NCBI RefSeq assembly: GCF_023630205.1
Contig: NZ_JALPRR010000004.1
Coordinates: forward strand, 62,001 to 126,000
Source: Pontibacter ruber
GTDB taxonomy: Bacteria; Bacteroidota; Bacteroidia; Cytophagales; Hymenobacteraceae
Direction of reading: 5' to 3'
DNA: 64,000 nucleotides
Each line of letters begins with the position of its first letter. The stretch's first letter is position 1. Below are positions 52,285 to 60,833 of this stretch, in pieces. A program made the translations under genes and the position numbers. Under the pieces are notes generated by a model that saw only the letters and a program-made list of their open reading frames with translations, ran no database searches and was not told where the DNA came from.

Positions 52285-52671
52285 TTAGGGAGCTGTCCAG
52301 CGGCGGGTCTGTAGTTTGTTAACGGCCAGCTCGCGGTTGGAGTACAGGATCTTGTAAATTTCCTGGTCTTTTTGCAGAATGGCATCGCGCTCCAGGTATC
52401 CGAAAATCTGGTTTACCAGGTCGGCTGCTTCGTCTTTCAGGGAATAATATACCCACTGGTCGAGCTTGCGGGGTGTTACCAGGCTGGCGCTGCGCAGGTA
52501 CGAAAGGTGGCGGGAGGTTTTGGTCTGGGTAAAGTCCAGGACCTGCTCCAGGTCCGAGATGCACATTTCCTTGTTGCGCAGGATGAGGTGGAGGATGCGA
52601 ATCCGCGATTCATCTGCCAGTGCCTTAAAGACCTGTTCCCCGAACGAAAGACTAAAGTGTTTGAGCCTCAT
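52285..52671 (-). CDS. ArsR-family transcriptional regulator
   Basis: The 128-residue winged-helix protein has the ArsR/SmtB fold: FKALADESRIRILHLIL, then EMCISDLEQVLDFTQTKTSRHLSYLRSASLV (recognition helix TKTSRHLSYLR) and the wing RKLDQWVYYSL. The motif CISDL is in the place of the metal-binding CVCDL, but only one Cys remains, so arsenic or metal sensing through that site is doubtful. It is divergent from the carboxypeptidase-regulatory-like gene (73-nt gap). Targets cannot be told. Confidence 0.88.
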   Translation of the reverse strand: MRLKHFSLSFGEQVFKALADESRIRILHLILRNKEMCISDLEQVLDFTQTKTSRHLSYLRSASLVTPRKLDQWVYYSLKDEAADLVNQIFGYLERDAILQKDQEIYKILYSNRELAVNKLQTRRWTAP

Positions 52672-52744
52672 ATATGCATCAACTGCTAAACAAAATTAGG
52701 TAAAAGCTGCTATTATAAAATAATAAGAAGTATAATTGTACTAC

Positions 52745-53416
52745 ATGAAGCTTTATCTGCCTACCATTGCATTGCCTACTAACCGTTTAAAGTGGCTGCT
52801 GGTGCCTGTTTTGGCCCTGCTGTTTTTATTTTTAGGCACTCCGGAGCGCGCCGCCGCCCAGGGGCAGCAGCGTGTGGTACAGCTGTCGGGCTTTGTGGCC
52901 ATTGGCGACAGCTTGTATGGCGTGGCAGGCGTAAACGTATTCATACCCAAAGCGGGCCGTGGCACACAAACCAACCAGTATGGCTTCTTCTCGCTGCCGG
53001 TGCTTGCCGGCGATAGCGTGGTGTTCAGCGCCATTGGCTACAAAAAGCAATACCTCATCATCCCGAAGAACTTTAGCAGCCAGAGCTACTCCGTTATCAT
53101 GCAGATGCAGGAAGACCCAACGGAGCTGCCAACCGTAGACGTATTCCCGTATGCTACAGAGCAGGACTTTAAAAAAGCGGTACTCTCGCTGAAGCTTCCG
53201 GATGAAGGACGCTCGAATGCTGAAAAGAACCTGGATCCGGAGCGACTCGAAGAGCTTTTCAAAAACACCGCAATGGATGGCAATGCTAACTTTAGGAACT
53301 TTAACATGCAGCGTGTGCAGCGGCAGGAGCAACGGAATATGTACCCTACCATCAGTCCGTTTGCCATTCCGGCATTAATCAACATGATCAAGAACGGCGA
53401 TTTCAATAAAAAATAG
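52745..53416 (+). CDS. Exported protein with CarboxypepD_reg-like domain
   Basis: The 223-residue protein has a signal peptide or anchor (about residues 15-40; cut near RAAAQG). Residues about 45-125 form a carboxypeptidase regulatory-like beta-sandwich: VVQLSGFVAIGDSLYGVAGVNVFIPKAGRGTQTNQYGFFSLPVLAGDSVVFSAIGYKKQ in pieces such as GVNVFIPKAGRGTQTNQYGF and VVFSAIGYKKQ. This domain also opens SusC receptors. The rest is charged and of unknown fold. It is likely periplasmic or on the outer membrane. The start follows an AAGTATAA word by 13 nt. Confidence 0.78.
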   Translation: MKLYLPTIALPTNRLKWLLVPVLALLFLFLGTPERAAAQGQQRVVQLSGFVAIGDSLYGVAGVNVFIPKAGRGTQTNQYGFFSLPVLAGDSVVFSAIGYKKQYLIIPKNFSSQSYSVIMQMQEDPTELPTVDVFPYATEQDFKKAVLSLKLPDEGRSNAEKNLDPERLEELFKNTAMDGNANFRNFNMQRVQRQEQRNMYPTISPFAIPALINMIKNGDFNKK

Positions 53417-53774
53417 CCTTTATCCTTCCTGCTTCATACTTTCCGGGTTGCCTTTTCAGGCAAGCTATACTTTATCATGCCCTCTGCTTGAGCTGCAGCA
53501 ACAAGTATGGGATTTCAGGTGCAATTTTCTGTAACGTTTATTTTAAGGCCAGGACTTCTGTCAGCTACCCCGATGTGCAGACAGGGCAGTATAAAAACGG
53601 GCATATGGGCCAATTCTGTGGGTTAGAAGGCTTGTAGGACTAATATAGTAACCAACATCTGCAGGTTTCGTTATTCGCGAATGTTACCATATGCGTATAA
53701 AACTTGATAACCTGAGATCAGCAGTACAGGTATAGTATGATCCTGCTGCTGAAGGCCTAAAATAAACCCAACAT
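53417..53774. other. Spacer upstream of ndh
   Basis: This 358-base gap has a TATACTT word (about 53466), a partial dyad around 53718-53755 (GATCAGCAGTACAGG … ATCCTGCTGCTGA) and no gene. I find no TAnnTTTG promoter. Confidence 0.5.
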
Positions 53775-55121
53775 ATGCTTGATATAGATAAGCTTTCCCT
53801 CAACATTCCTGATACTACCAAGCCCCGCGTTGTGATCATCGGCGGTGGTTTTGGAGGTATAAACCTGGCACAGAAACTAAAATGCAGAGATTTTCAGGTG
53901 GTGATGCTCGACAGGCAGAACTACCATGGCTTCTGGCCGCTGCTGTACCAGGTGGCTACGGCCGGTCTGGAGCCGGATTCTATAGCGGAGCCGCTTCGCA
54001 AGATGTTTGGCAGCGACGAGTTCGAGGATTTTCACTTCCGCCTGGTGAAGGTAATTGGCGTTAACCCGATTGCAAAAACCGTATCTACCCTTGTTGGTGA
54101 CCTGCCTTATGATTACCTGGTGATCGCGACCGGCACCAAAACAAATTACTTTGGCAACGAGCAGGTAAAGAAAAATGCCTTTCCGCTGAAGCAGATCCCG
54201 CATGCGCTGAACCTGCGCAGTCAGTTGCTGCAATGCTTCGAGCAGGCAAGTATGACTGCCGACCCGCAATTAAGGCAAAGCCTGCTGAACTTTGTGATTG
54301 TGGGGGGAGGCCCTACCGGCGTTGAAACGGCGGGTGCTCTGGCCGAGATGCGCAAACACATCCTGCCTACCGATTACCCGGGTGTGGATTTTAATAAAAT
54401 GAACATTTACCTGGTGGAAGGTATGGACCGGGTGCTGCCGCCCATGTCGCCGGAGGCAAGCGCTAAAACCCTGAAATACTTGCAGGAGCTGGGTATTAAC
54501 GTGAAGTTGGGTGTGGTGGTGGAATCCTACGACGGCTATGTGGCTACCTTAAAAGGAGGCGAGCAGATCCAGACGCAGACGCTGGTATGGGCCGCCGGCG
54601 TGCAGGGCGCGCTTATAGATGGCCTGCCGGCAGAAGCCATCGAGCGAGGACGTATCCTAGTAAACCCTTATAACCAGGTAATCGGCTTTGATAACATCTT
54701 TGCGATCGGCGACATTGCCATGATGAAAACCGAGAAGTGGCCGAAAGGACATCCGGGTGTAGCGCAGCCGGCCATTCAGCAGGGCAAGCTGCTGGCCAAA
54801 AACCTGAAGCGCCTGAAAAATAACGAAAAGCTGGAGCCGTTCGAATACTTCGACAAAGGGTCTCTGGCGATAATTGGCCGAAACAGAGCAGTGGCCGACC
54901 TGCCAAAAGACATTCACCTGGGCGGGTTCTTTGCCTGGGTTACCTGGCTGTTTGTGCACATCATGTACCTGATCGGCTTCCGCAACAAGCTGGTGGTACT
55001 GAGCAACTGGGTATACAAGTTCTTTACTTATGAAAACGGTACACGCCTTATCATCCGGCCGTTCGTCCGCAAAGGCGACCGCGCCAAGCGAAAGTTTATC
55101 AACAAGTATGATATGGAATGA
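53775..55121 (+). CDS. ndh: Type II NADH:quinone oxidoreductase (NDH-2)
   Basis: The 448-residue flavoprotein oxidises NADH and reduces quinone without pumping protons. The FAD Rossmann motif VVIIGGGFGGINLA is at the N-terminus, followed by the NDH-2 signature HGFWPLLYQVATAGLEPDSIAEPLR, and the NADH motif FVIVGGGPTGVETAGALAEM (about 177-195). DNIFAIGDIA binds FAD near the end of the core. The C-terminal helix-rich end (FAWVTWLFVHIMYLIGF) anchors it to the membrane. It gives the cell an alternative to the complex I encoded 6 kb away. Confidence 0.93.
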   Translation: MLDIDKLSLNIPDTTKPRVVIIGGGFGGINLAQKLKCRDFQVVMLDRQNYHGFWPLLYQVATAGLEPDSIAEPLRKMFGSDEFEDFHFRLVKVIGVNPIAKTVSTLVGDLPYDYLVIATGTKTNYFGNEQVKKNAFPLKQIPHALNLRSQLLQCFEQASMTADPQLRQSLLNFVIVGGGPTGVETAGALAEMRKHILPTDYPGVDFNKMNIYLVEGMDRVLPPMSPEASAKTLKYLQELGINVKLGVVVESYDGYVATLKGGEQIQTQTLVWAAGVQGALIDGLPAEAIERGRILVNPYNQVIGFDNIFAIGDIAMMKTEKWPKGHPGVAQPAIQQGKLLAKNLKRLKNNEKLEPFEYFDKGSLAIIGRNRAVADLPKDIHLGGFFAWVTWLFVHIMYLIGFRNKLVVLSNWVYKFFTYENGTRLIIRPFVRKGDRAKRKFINKYDME

Positions 55122-55179
55122 TGTTAATTGTTGTTTGAGGGATTGTTGAATTGCTGGTCCGAAGTAATTCATATAAAAG

Positions 55180-55213
55180 AGGCCCGGATCAAGTATGATC
55201 TGAGCCTTTTTTA
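55180..55213 (+). terminator. Terminator after ndh
   Basis: A stem with one mismatch (55180-55191 with 55196-55207, ends AGGC/GCCT) and a 4-nt AGTA loop, then T6. The loop lies within an AAGTATG word. Confidence 0.7.
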
Positions 55214-55287
55214 TCTTCATTTGATTTCCGCCGTTGTTGCTGTTTTCACTAACAGTTAAGTATGAGGCTGCAGCATCTACACATAAG

Positions 55288-55850
55288 TTAGCGGCCATTA
55301 TATGATTATTCACACGACCAAACTTTCCAACATTTCAATATGATGACAAACGACAATATCACATTGACTGAAACGGAAAAAGATGATTTAGACGCATTTT
55401 TTCAATTCCAGCTTGACAAAGAAGCAAACTATTTAGCAGCGTTCACATCAAAAGACCCAACCGACAAAACTGCTTACATCGAAAAGTATACAAAGCATTT
55501 AAATGACCCGACAATACATATGCGGACAATAAAAGTTAACAATGAGACCGCAGGTAGTATAGCCAAATTCGTTATGGAGGGGGAAGCTGAAATCACGTAT
55601 TGGATCGACAAAAAATATTGGGGCAAAGGTGTTGCAACAACAGCACTTAAACAGTTCTTAACTTTAGAAAATGCCAGACCAATTTACGGACGGGTTGCAT
55701 TTGATAATTTTGGTTCACAGAAAGTTCTAGAAAAATCGGGTTTTATAAGAGTAGGAGCAGACAGAGGCTTTGCTAATGCACGACAGACAGAAATAGAAGA
55801 ATTTATTTATAAACTTTCAGACTGACAATAAGATAACAACGAGCCGCTAA
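55288..55850. repeat. Inverted 8-mers around the GNAT gene
   Basis: TTAGCGGC at 55288-55295 and its exact complement GCCGCTAA at 55843-55850 bracket the AT-rich GNAT gene. The first is about 45 nt before the start, the second 17 nt after the stop. Confidence 0.35.
55340..55825 (+). CDS. GNAT-family N-acetyltransferase
   Basis: The 161-residue enzyme transfers acetyl from acetyl-CoA to an unknown amine. It has GNAT motif A WGKGVATTAL (about residues 93-102) and motif B GRVAFDNFGSQKVLEKSGFIRVG (parts: VAFDNFGSQKVLEKSGF). It resembles the RimJ/RimL group. MMTND offers two start codons, one after the other. The gene is distinctly more AT-rich than those around it and is bracketed by inverted 8-mers, which suggests lateral acquisition. 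Confidence 0.88.
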   Translation: MMTNDNITLTETEKDDLDAFFQFQLDKEANYLAAFTSKDPTDKTAYIEKYTKHLNDPTIHMRTIKVNNETAGSIAKFVMEGEAEITYWIDKKYWGKGVATTALKQFLTLENARPIYGRVAFDNFGSQKVLEKSGFIRVGADRGFANARQTEIEEFIYKLSD

Positions 55851-55971
55851 TATTGGTTTGGCCACAATAGGGCAGACGTTCTTAAAATACCCTTCGCTAT
55901 GCCATAAACCATTGGAAGTATAAAATCACCGCAGCCAAAGACGAGCGAGGGTGCTGAAGCTATGCTTATAG

Positions 55972-56010
55972 AAAAAAAGCCCCGGATCATACCTGATCCG
56001 AGGCTTTTTT
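55972..56010. terminator. Bidirectional terminator
   Basis: A stem with one C/A mismatch (55973-55989 with 55994-56010), A7 and T6 flanks. It serves the convergent GNAT and M1 peptidase genes; a TTATACTT word follows on the right. Confidence 0.85.
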
Positions 56011-56039
56011 ATACTTCTGCTATAGAAGATAAAGTATGA

Positions 56040-58370
56040 CTACTGGCCAGAGTTGGTGTTAGTGTTCTGACCGGTGCTCTCGCGCTGCTGCTGCATTGGG
56101 TTTGGCTGCTGCTGTGAGTTCTGCTTGTACAGCTCAAAGCGGCTTGGAGCCAGCTTGCGCGGGAAGGCGTTGTTCGACAGGTCGGTGTCAGCTGTTTGCA
56201 GGAACGGGTCCAGCGTAAAGCTTACCACCGGCTTCTCGGTTACGAACACCTTTGTTACTTGCTCGTTGTTGTAGCGCCAGATCTCGGCAGGTATGTTCAC
56301 GATCTGATCCGAACCGTCCTCAAACTGCATGCGCACGATCAGCGGCATAACCAAGCCTCCGTTGTTACGGAAGTTCACTTCGTAGAAGTTCAGACCGGCA
56401 TCCAGCGCTTTCTTCTGCTCAGGAGTTAGGCTGTTGTAGTAGGTTTTATACTTTGCACGGTCAGCGTCTGTCGTAGCCAATGGGTCGTAGCGGTTGTAGA
56501 AGTCGTTCAGGGCAGGGTTCTGCTCTACCAGCGTCTTGGAAATGCTCTGCAGGTTGCGCTGCTCTGAAAGCGTCTTCGGCTGCTTGTTCAGCTCCTCACG
56601 CTTCTTCGCATTCTCGATATCCGGGTTTTTGGAGTCAACAGTATACCACTTCACGTCTTCCATCGAAATTTCCGTCTGGTCAGTCGTATAGAACCAGCCT
56701 CTCCAGAACCAGTCCAGGTCCACGCCGGAAGCGTCTTCCATGGTGCGGAAGAAGTCGGCCGGCATCGGGTGCTTGAAGGCCCAGCGCTTGGCGTACTCTT
56801 TAAAGGCGTAGTCGAACAGTTCGCGACCCATTACCGTTTCGCGCAGGATGTTCAGGGCAGTAGCCGGCTTGCCATAGGCGTTGTTGCCAAATTGCAATAC
56901 CGATTCCGAGTTCGTCATGATCGGCACCTGCGTGCTCTTGTCGCTCTTCATGTATTCCACGATGTCCTGCGGCTCGCCACGGCGCGACGGGTAGTTGCGT
57001 TCCCACTCCTGCTCGGCCAGGTACTGCATAAAGGTGTTCAGGCCTTCGTCCATCCACGTCCACTGTCTTTCGTCTGAGTTGATGATCATCGGGAAGAAGT
57101 TGTGGCCCACTTCGTGGATGATCACCGAGATCAGGCCATACTTGGTGCGGTCAGAGTACGTGCCGTCAGCCTCCGGGCGGTAGCCGTTGAAGGAGATCAT
57201 CGGGTACTCCATACCGCCTACCGGACCGTGTACAGATATGGCGATCGGGTAAGGATAGTCGATGGTGTGCTTGGAGTAAACTCTAAGCGTGTGCGCTACC
57301 GATTCCGTAGAGTATTGACCCCACAGCGGGTTGGCCTCTTTCGGATAGTACGACATGGCCATTACGTTCTTGCCGGCCACTTTCACGTTCATGGCATCCC
57401 AGATAAACTTACGGGAGCTGGCCCATGCAAAGTCGCGCACGTCTTTAGCCGCGTATACCCACGTTTTCTTGTCTTTTGCTTTTGCCTTCTCGGCTTTGGT
57501 CGCCTCGTCCTGTGTTACGATCACTACCGGCTTTGTGCTTTTGGAGGCTTCTGCCCAGCGTTTCTGCTGCGTAGAAGTAAGCACCTGGCTGGCATTCTGC
57601 AGTTCGCCGGTCGCGCCCACCACGTGGTCGGCAGGTACGGTGATGCTTACTTTATAGTCGCCGAATGGCAGGGCAAACTCACCGCTACCGATGAATTGCT
57701 TGTGCTGCCAGCCGTTTACATCGTCGTACACGGCCATGCGCGGGAACCACTGTGCCATCTCGTACAGGTAGTTGCCGTCCTGCTCAAAGTACTCGTAGCC
57801 GGAGCGGCCGCCCAGTGTTTTCTGGTTGTTGATGTTGTGGTTCCAGTCGATGCTGAAAGCGAAAGACTGCTTCGGCTTCAGCGGCGTTGGCAAGTCTATG
57901 CGCATCATGGTGTTGTTGATGGTATACTTCAGCGCCTTGCCGCCACGGTCTTTCACCGACTTGATCTTGAAACCACCGTCAAATGCTTCGCGCGTCATGT
58001 ACTCCACAGCCGTAAACGACATGCGGTTTTCCAGCGAGGCAGTACGGGTGCTGTTGGCAATCGAGTTGGGCTCGTAGATGTTCTGGTCCAGCTGTACCCA
58101 CAGGTATGTCAATACATCCGGTGAATTGTTGGTATAGTTGATGGTCTCAGAACCTGTGATCGACTGCTTTTCGTCGTTCAGCTCTACTTTAATGTTGTAG
58201 TCGGCGCGTTGCTGCCAGTACTGATGCCCGGGGGCACCCGAGGCCGTGCGGTAGGTGTTGGGAGTAGGAAGCTCCTGGCCTAGTTGCGCAAACTTGGTGT
58301 CCTGCGCCATAACTGCCAGAGGTCCTGCTACCATTCCGAAGATCGCAAGCCCTTTCAATAGGTTTTTCAT
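56040..58370 (-). CDS. Secreted M1-family metallopeptidase
   Basis: The 776-residue protein has a signal peptide (MKNLLKGLAIFGMVAGPLAV, cut near MAQD). The M1 catalytic domain has HEVGH at 419-423 and the third zinc ligand Glu442 (MDEGLNTF), the standard HExxH-X18-E. The exopeptidase motif GxMEN appears as GGMEY in PVGGMEYPMISF. The N-terminal part (about 45-250) is the saddle-like beta domain. The C-terminus is Gln/Asn-rich and looks disordered. It should trim peptides in the periplasm or outside. The HupE/UreJ-like gene lies upstream on the same strand, 52 nt away. Confidence 0.92.
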   Translation of the reverse strand: MKNLLKGLAIFGMVAGPLAVMAQDTKFAQLGQELPTPNTYRTASGAPGHQYWQQRADYNIKVELNDEKQSITGSETINYTNNSPDVLTYLWVQLDQNIYEPNSIANSTRTASLENRMSFTAVEYMTREAFDGGFKIKSVKDRGGKALKYTINNTMMRIDLPTPLKPKQSFAFSIDWNHNINNQKTLGGRSGYEYFEQDGNYLYEMAQWFPRMAVYDDVNGWQHKQFIGSGEFALPFGDYKVSITVPADHVVGATGELQNASQVLTSTQQKRWAEASKSTKPVVIVTQDEATKAEKAKAKDKKTWVYAAKDVRDFAWASSRKFIWDAMNVKVAGKNVMAMSYYPKEANPLWGQYSTESVAHTLRVYSKHTIDYPYPIAISVHGPVGGMEYPMISFNGYRPEADGTYSDRTKYGLISVIIHEVGHNFFPMIINSDERQWTWMDEGLNTFMQYLAEQEWERNYPSRRGEPQDIVEYMKSDKSTQVPIMTNSESVLQFGNNAYGKPATALNILRETVMGRELFDYAFKEYAKRWAFKHPMPADFFRTMEDASGVDLDWFWRGWFYTTDQTEISMEDVKWYTVDSKNPDIENAKKREELNKQPKTLSEQRNLQSISKTLVEQNPALNDFYNRYDPLATTDADRAKYKTYYNSLTPEQKKALDAGLNFYEVNFRNNGGLVMPLIVRMQFEDGSDQIVNIPAEIWRYNNEQVTKVFVTEKPVVSFTLDPFLQTADTDLSNNAFPRKLAPSRFELYKQNSQQQPNPMQQQRESTGQNTNTNSGQ

Positions 58371-58422
58371 CGGTGAATAAAGGAGAAGGTTAGTTTAGAG
58401 TATAGATGTTGGTGTTTAAACG

Positions 58423-59016
58423 CTAAAAGATATTGGTTTCCATGATCAAAATCAAGGCGATGCCGGCTGCCGCACTCGAAAGCACCATGATCCAGTCGCG
58501 CTTTTTGGCCCGGAATAGGTTCATCATCAGGAAACCGGCAATCAGAAGTATACTTACAATCAGCAACTGCCCCAACTCAATGCCGATATTGAAGGCCAGC
58601 AACTGCTGCCAGGTATCGCCGTTGCGGCCCAGCATCGATTTGAGGAAGTTCGAAAAGCCCATGCCGTGGATCAGGCCAAAGCCTACAGCCAGCAGGTTAT
58701 GGAACGACCAGATGGCGTGCTGCTTGGAGGCAGCGCCATTGAGTTTGAAGAAGTTGGTAACACAGGTAAAAAGGATGGTTACCGGTATCAGAAACTCGAT
58801 CAGGGCCGAATCGAAGCGGATGATGTTGAACGTGGACAGTGCAAGCGTGATGGAGTGGCCGATGGTAAAGCTTGTTACCAGAGCCAGCACTTTACGCCAG
58901 TCGCTCAAAGTATAGATAGCACTCAGTGCCAGCAAAAACAGCATGTGATCGTAGGCTTTGAAATCAAAGATATGATGAAAGCCCAGCTCTATGTAAGTAG
59001 AGAAGATAGAAGACAC
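58423..59016 (-). CDS. HupE/UreJ-like membrane protein
   Basis: The 197-residue protein has about six membrane helices. IELGFHHIFDFKAYDHMLFLLAL, TSFTIGHSITLALS and GFGLIHGMGFSNFL, with their His and Asp residues, match the HupE/UreJ family (second subgroup), in which HupE and UreJ are nickel permeases. Many Bacteroidota members have no hydrogenase or urease nearby; none is seen here, so the metal is uncertain. It is probably co-transcribed with the M1 metallopeptidase that follows, which could hint at metal supply. Confidence 0.82.
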   Translation of the reverse strand: MSSIFSTYIELGFHHIFDFKAYDHMLFLLALSAIYTLSDWRKVLALVTSFTIGHSITLALSTFNIIRFDSALIEFLIPVTILFTCVTNFFKLNGAASKQHAIWSFHNLLAVGFGLIHGMGFSNFLKSMLGRNGDTWQQLLAFNIGIELGQLLIVSILLIAGFLMMNLFRAKKRDWIMVLSSAAAGIALILIMETNIF

Positions 59017-59288
59017 TGACTTAAAAAGTATAGATTAGATGAATTGCAAGGATGCAAATTAAAAGATAAAACATTGGCATGCAACAGTGCAGGGGATAGG
59101 CAAGTCGTTGCGCAACGGCGCAGATCAGGTAGCTGTACTTTAGGAACTACAGGAAATGAGCAAAGGATTAAAGAAGATTGTCCATCTGTTAAACAATATT
59201 AGCTCGTGCGTATATAGCTCCTTTATTATTAGTAAATTTTTCAGCGGTTAATAAGATTCTGATCTGCAAGTATAAATCTGCTATCCAC

Positions 59289-60821
59289 ATGAAAAAAGTG
59301 CTGATACTGGCCGGATGCCTCTGCGTAAGCCTTGCTTTTGGGCAGGATAAAAAGGAGGCAGCCTCCAAGCCGGAAACTGAGAAAGCGAACCTGGAGGTAG
59401 CTCCTCCGGTAAAAACCAAAGGCTCTGTTACCATCAACAACAAAAAGATCAGCTACACAGCCACCACCGGCTACATGCAGCTGAAAACTGAAGACAGCAA
59501 GCCCCGGGGCAACTTCTTTTACATCGCCTACACCAAGAACGGGGAGAACGATGCTACCAAACGGCCGATTACCTTCACATTCAATGGCGGGCCGGGCTCT
59601 TCGTCGGTGTGGCTGCACATGGGGGTGATGGGGCCGAAGCGCATCGAGATGTCGGATAAAGGCGAGTCGCTGGCACCCCCTTACGGCTACACCAACAACG
59701 AATATTCCTGGCTCGACAAAACAGACCTGGTGTTCATCGACCCGGTGGGTACCGGCTACAGCCGCGCCGTAACAGGGGTTGACAAAGCCGAGTTTCAGGG
59801 ATATGTGGAGGATATTGAGTCGGTAGGGGAGTTTATCCGGCTTTACACGACCGAGAACAAACGCTGGGGATCGCCTAAGTTTCTGGCCGGCGAAAGCTAC
59901 GGCACCACGCGTGCGGCCGGTCTGTCGAACTACCTGCAGAGCAAGTATAAAATGTACCTGAACGGGGTTGTGCTGGTGTCGGCGGTACTCAACTTCCAGA
60001 CCATCCTCTTCAACATCGGCAACGACCTGCCTTACCCGCTGTACCTGCCAAGCTATGCAGCTACCTCGTGGTACTACAAAAAGCTGCCTGCCGACCTGCA
60101 GGCCAAAGACATCAAAACCCTGCTTGAGGAGGTTGAGAATTTCTCGGTCAACGAGTATGCGACTGCACTTAACAAAGGCGATAAGCTATCGGAGAAAGAA
60201 TATGCCGATGTGGTGGCACGGGTAAGCCGTTATACTGGTTTGTCGCAGGACTTTATCCGGCAGACCAACCTGCGTATCGACCTGCCGCAGTATAATAAGG
60301 AGTTGCTGCGCACCGAGGGCAAAACCGTCGGCCGCCTCGACTCCCGCTTTACCGGTGTGGACTACAACGATACCGGCTCCTCTACAGAATTCGACCCGAG
60401 CTACAGCGCCACCATTGCCGGACCTTACACGGCCGGTGTGATGAGCTACTTTGGCAAAGAGCTGAACTACAGCAACAACCTGGAGTACTACATACTGGGC
60501 GGCGGCGTAGGCAAGTGGAACTACAACAACGTGCAGAACAGGTACCTGAACGTGGCCGAAGAGCTGCGCAAGGCAATGGCCGTTAACCCCTTCATGAAAG
60601 TATGGGTGCTGGGCGGCTACTACGATTTTGCCACGCCATACTTTGCCTCGGAATACGTGGTGAAGCACATGGGGCTGCGCCCGGAGCAGCAGAAGAACGT
60701 GAACTTTACTTACTACGAGTCCGGGCACATGGTTTACATCCACAAGCAGTCGCTGATCCAGATGAAGCAGGAAGCAGACGCTTTCTACCAGGATGCTCTT
60801 CAGAAGTCCCTCACCCTTTAG
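59289..60821 (+). CDS. S10-family serine carboxypeptidase-like protein, copy 1
   Basis: The 510-residue exported protein starts with a signal peptide (MKKVLILAGCLCVSLAFGQ). It shows the S10 landmarks: TFNGGPGSSSVWLHMG (oxyanion hole), GESYGTT with nucleophile Ser203, GYYDFATPYF with the catalytic Asp, and YESGHMVYIH with the catalytic His. It would remove C-terminal residues from peptides in the periplasm or outside. A paralogue follows after 12 nt, so the two genes form an operon. Confidence 0.93.
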   Translation: MKKVLILAGCLCVSLAFGQDKKEAASKPETEKANLEVAPPVKTKGSVTINNKKISYTATTGYMQLKTEDSKPRGNFFYIAYTKNGENDATKRPITFTFNGGPGSSSVWLHMGVMGPKRIEMSDKGESLAPPYGYTNNEYSWLDKTDLVFIDPVGTGYSRAVTGVDKAEFQGYVEDIESVGEFIRLYTTENKRWGSPKFLAGESYGTTRAAGLSNYLQSKYKMYLNGVVLVSAVLNFQTILFNIGNDLPYPLYLPSYAATSWYYKKLPADLQAKDIKTLLEEVENFSVNEYATALNKGDKLSEKEYADVVARVSRYTGLSQDFIRQTNLRIDLPQYNKELLRTEGKTVGRLDSRFTGVDYNDTGSSTEFDPSYSATIAGPYTAGVMSYFGKELNYSNNLEYYILGGGVGKWNYNNVQNRYLNVAEELRKAMAVNPFMKVWVLGGYYDFATPYFASEYVVKHMGLRPEQQKNVNFTYYESGHMVYIHKQSLIQMKQEADAFYQDALQKSLTL

Positions 60822-60833
60822 CCCTAACCAAGT

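Noticed and set aside
55826..55870. A possible integron attC site after the GNAT gene
   Set aside because: The core words do not fit GTTRRRY/RYYYAAC and no integrase is in the window; only simple inverted 8-mers remain.
57102..58124. Open frame of 340 codons antisense to the M1 peptidase
   Set aside because: The minus-strand frame has the signal peptide and zinc motif; the antisense product is Val/Arg/His-rich and has no features.
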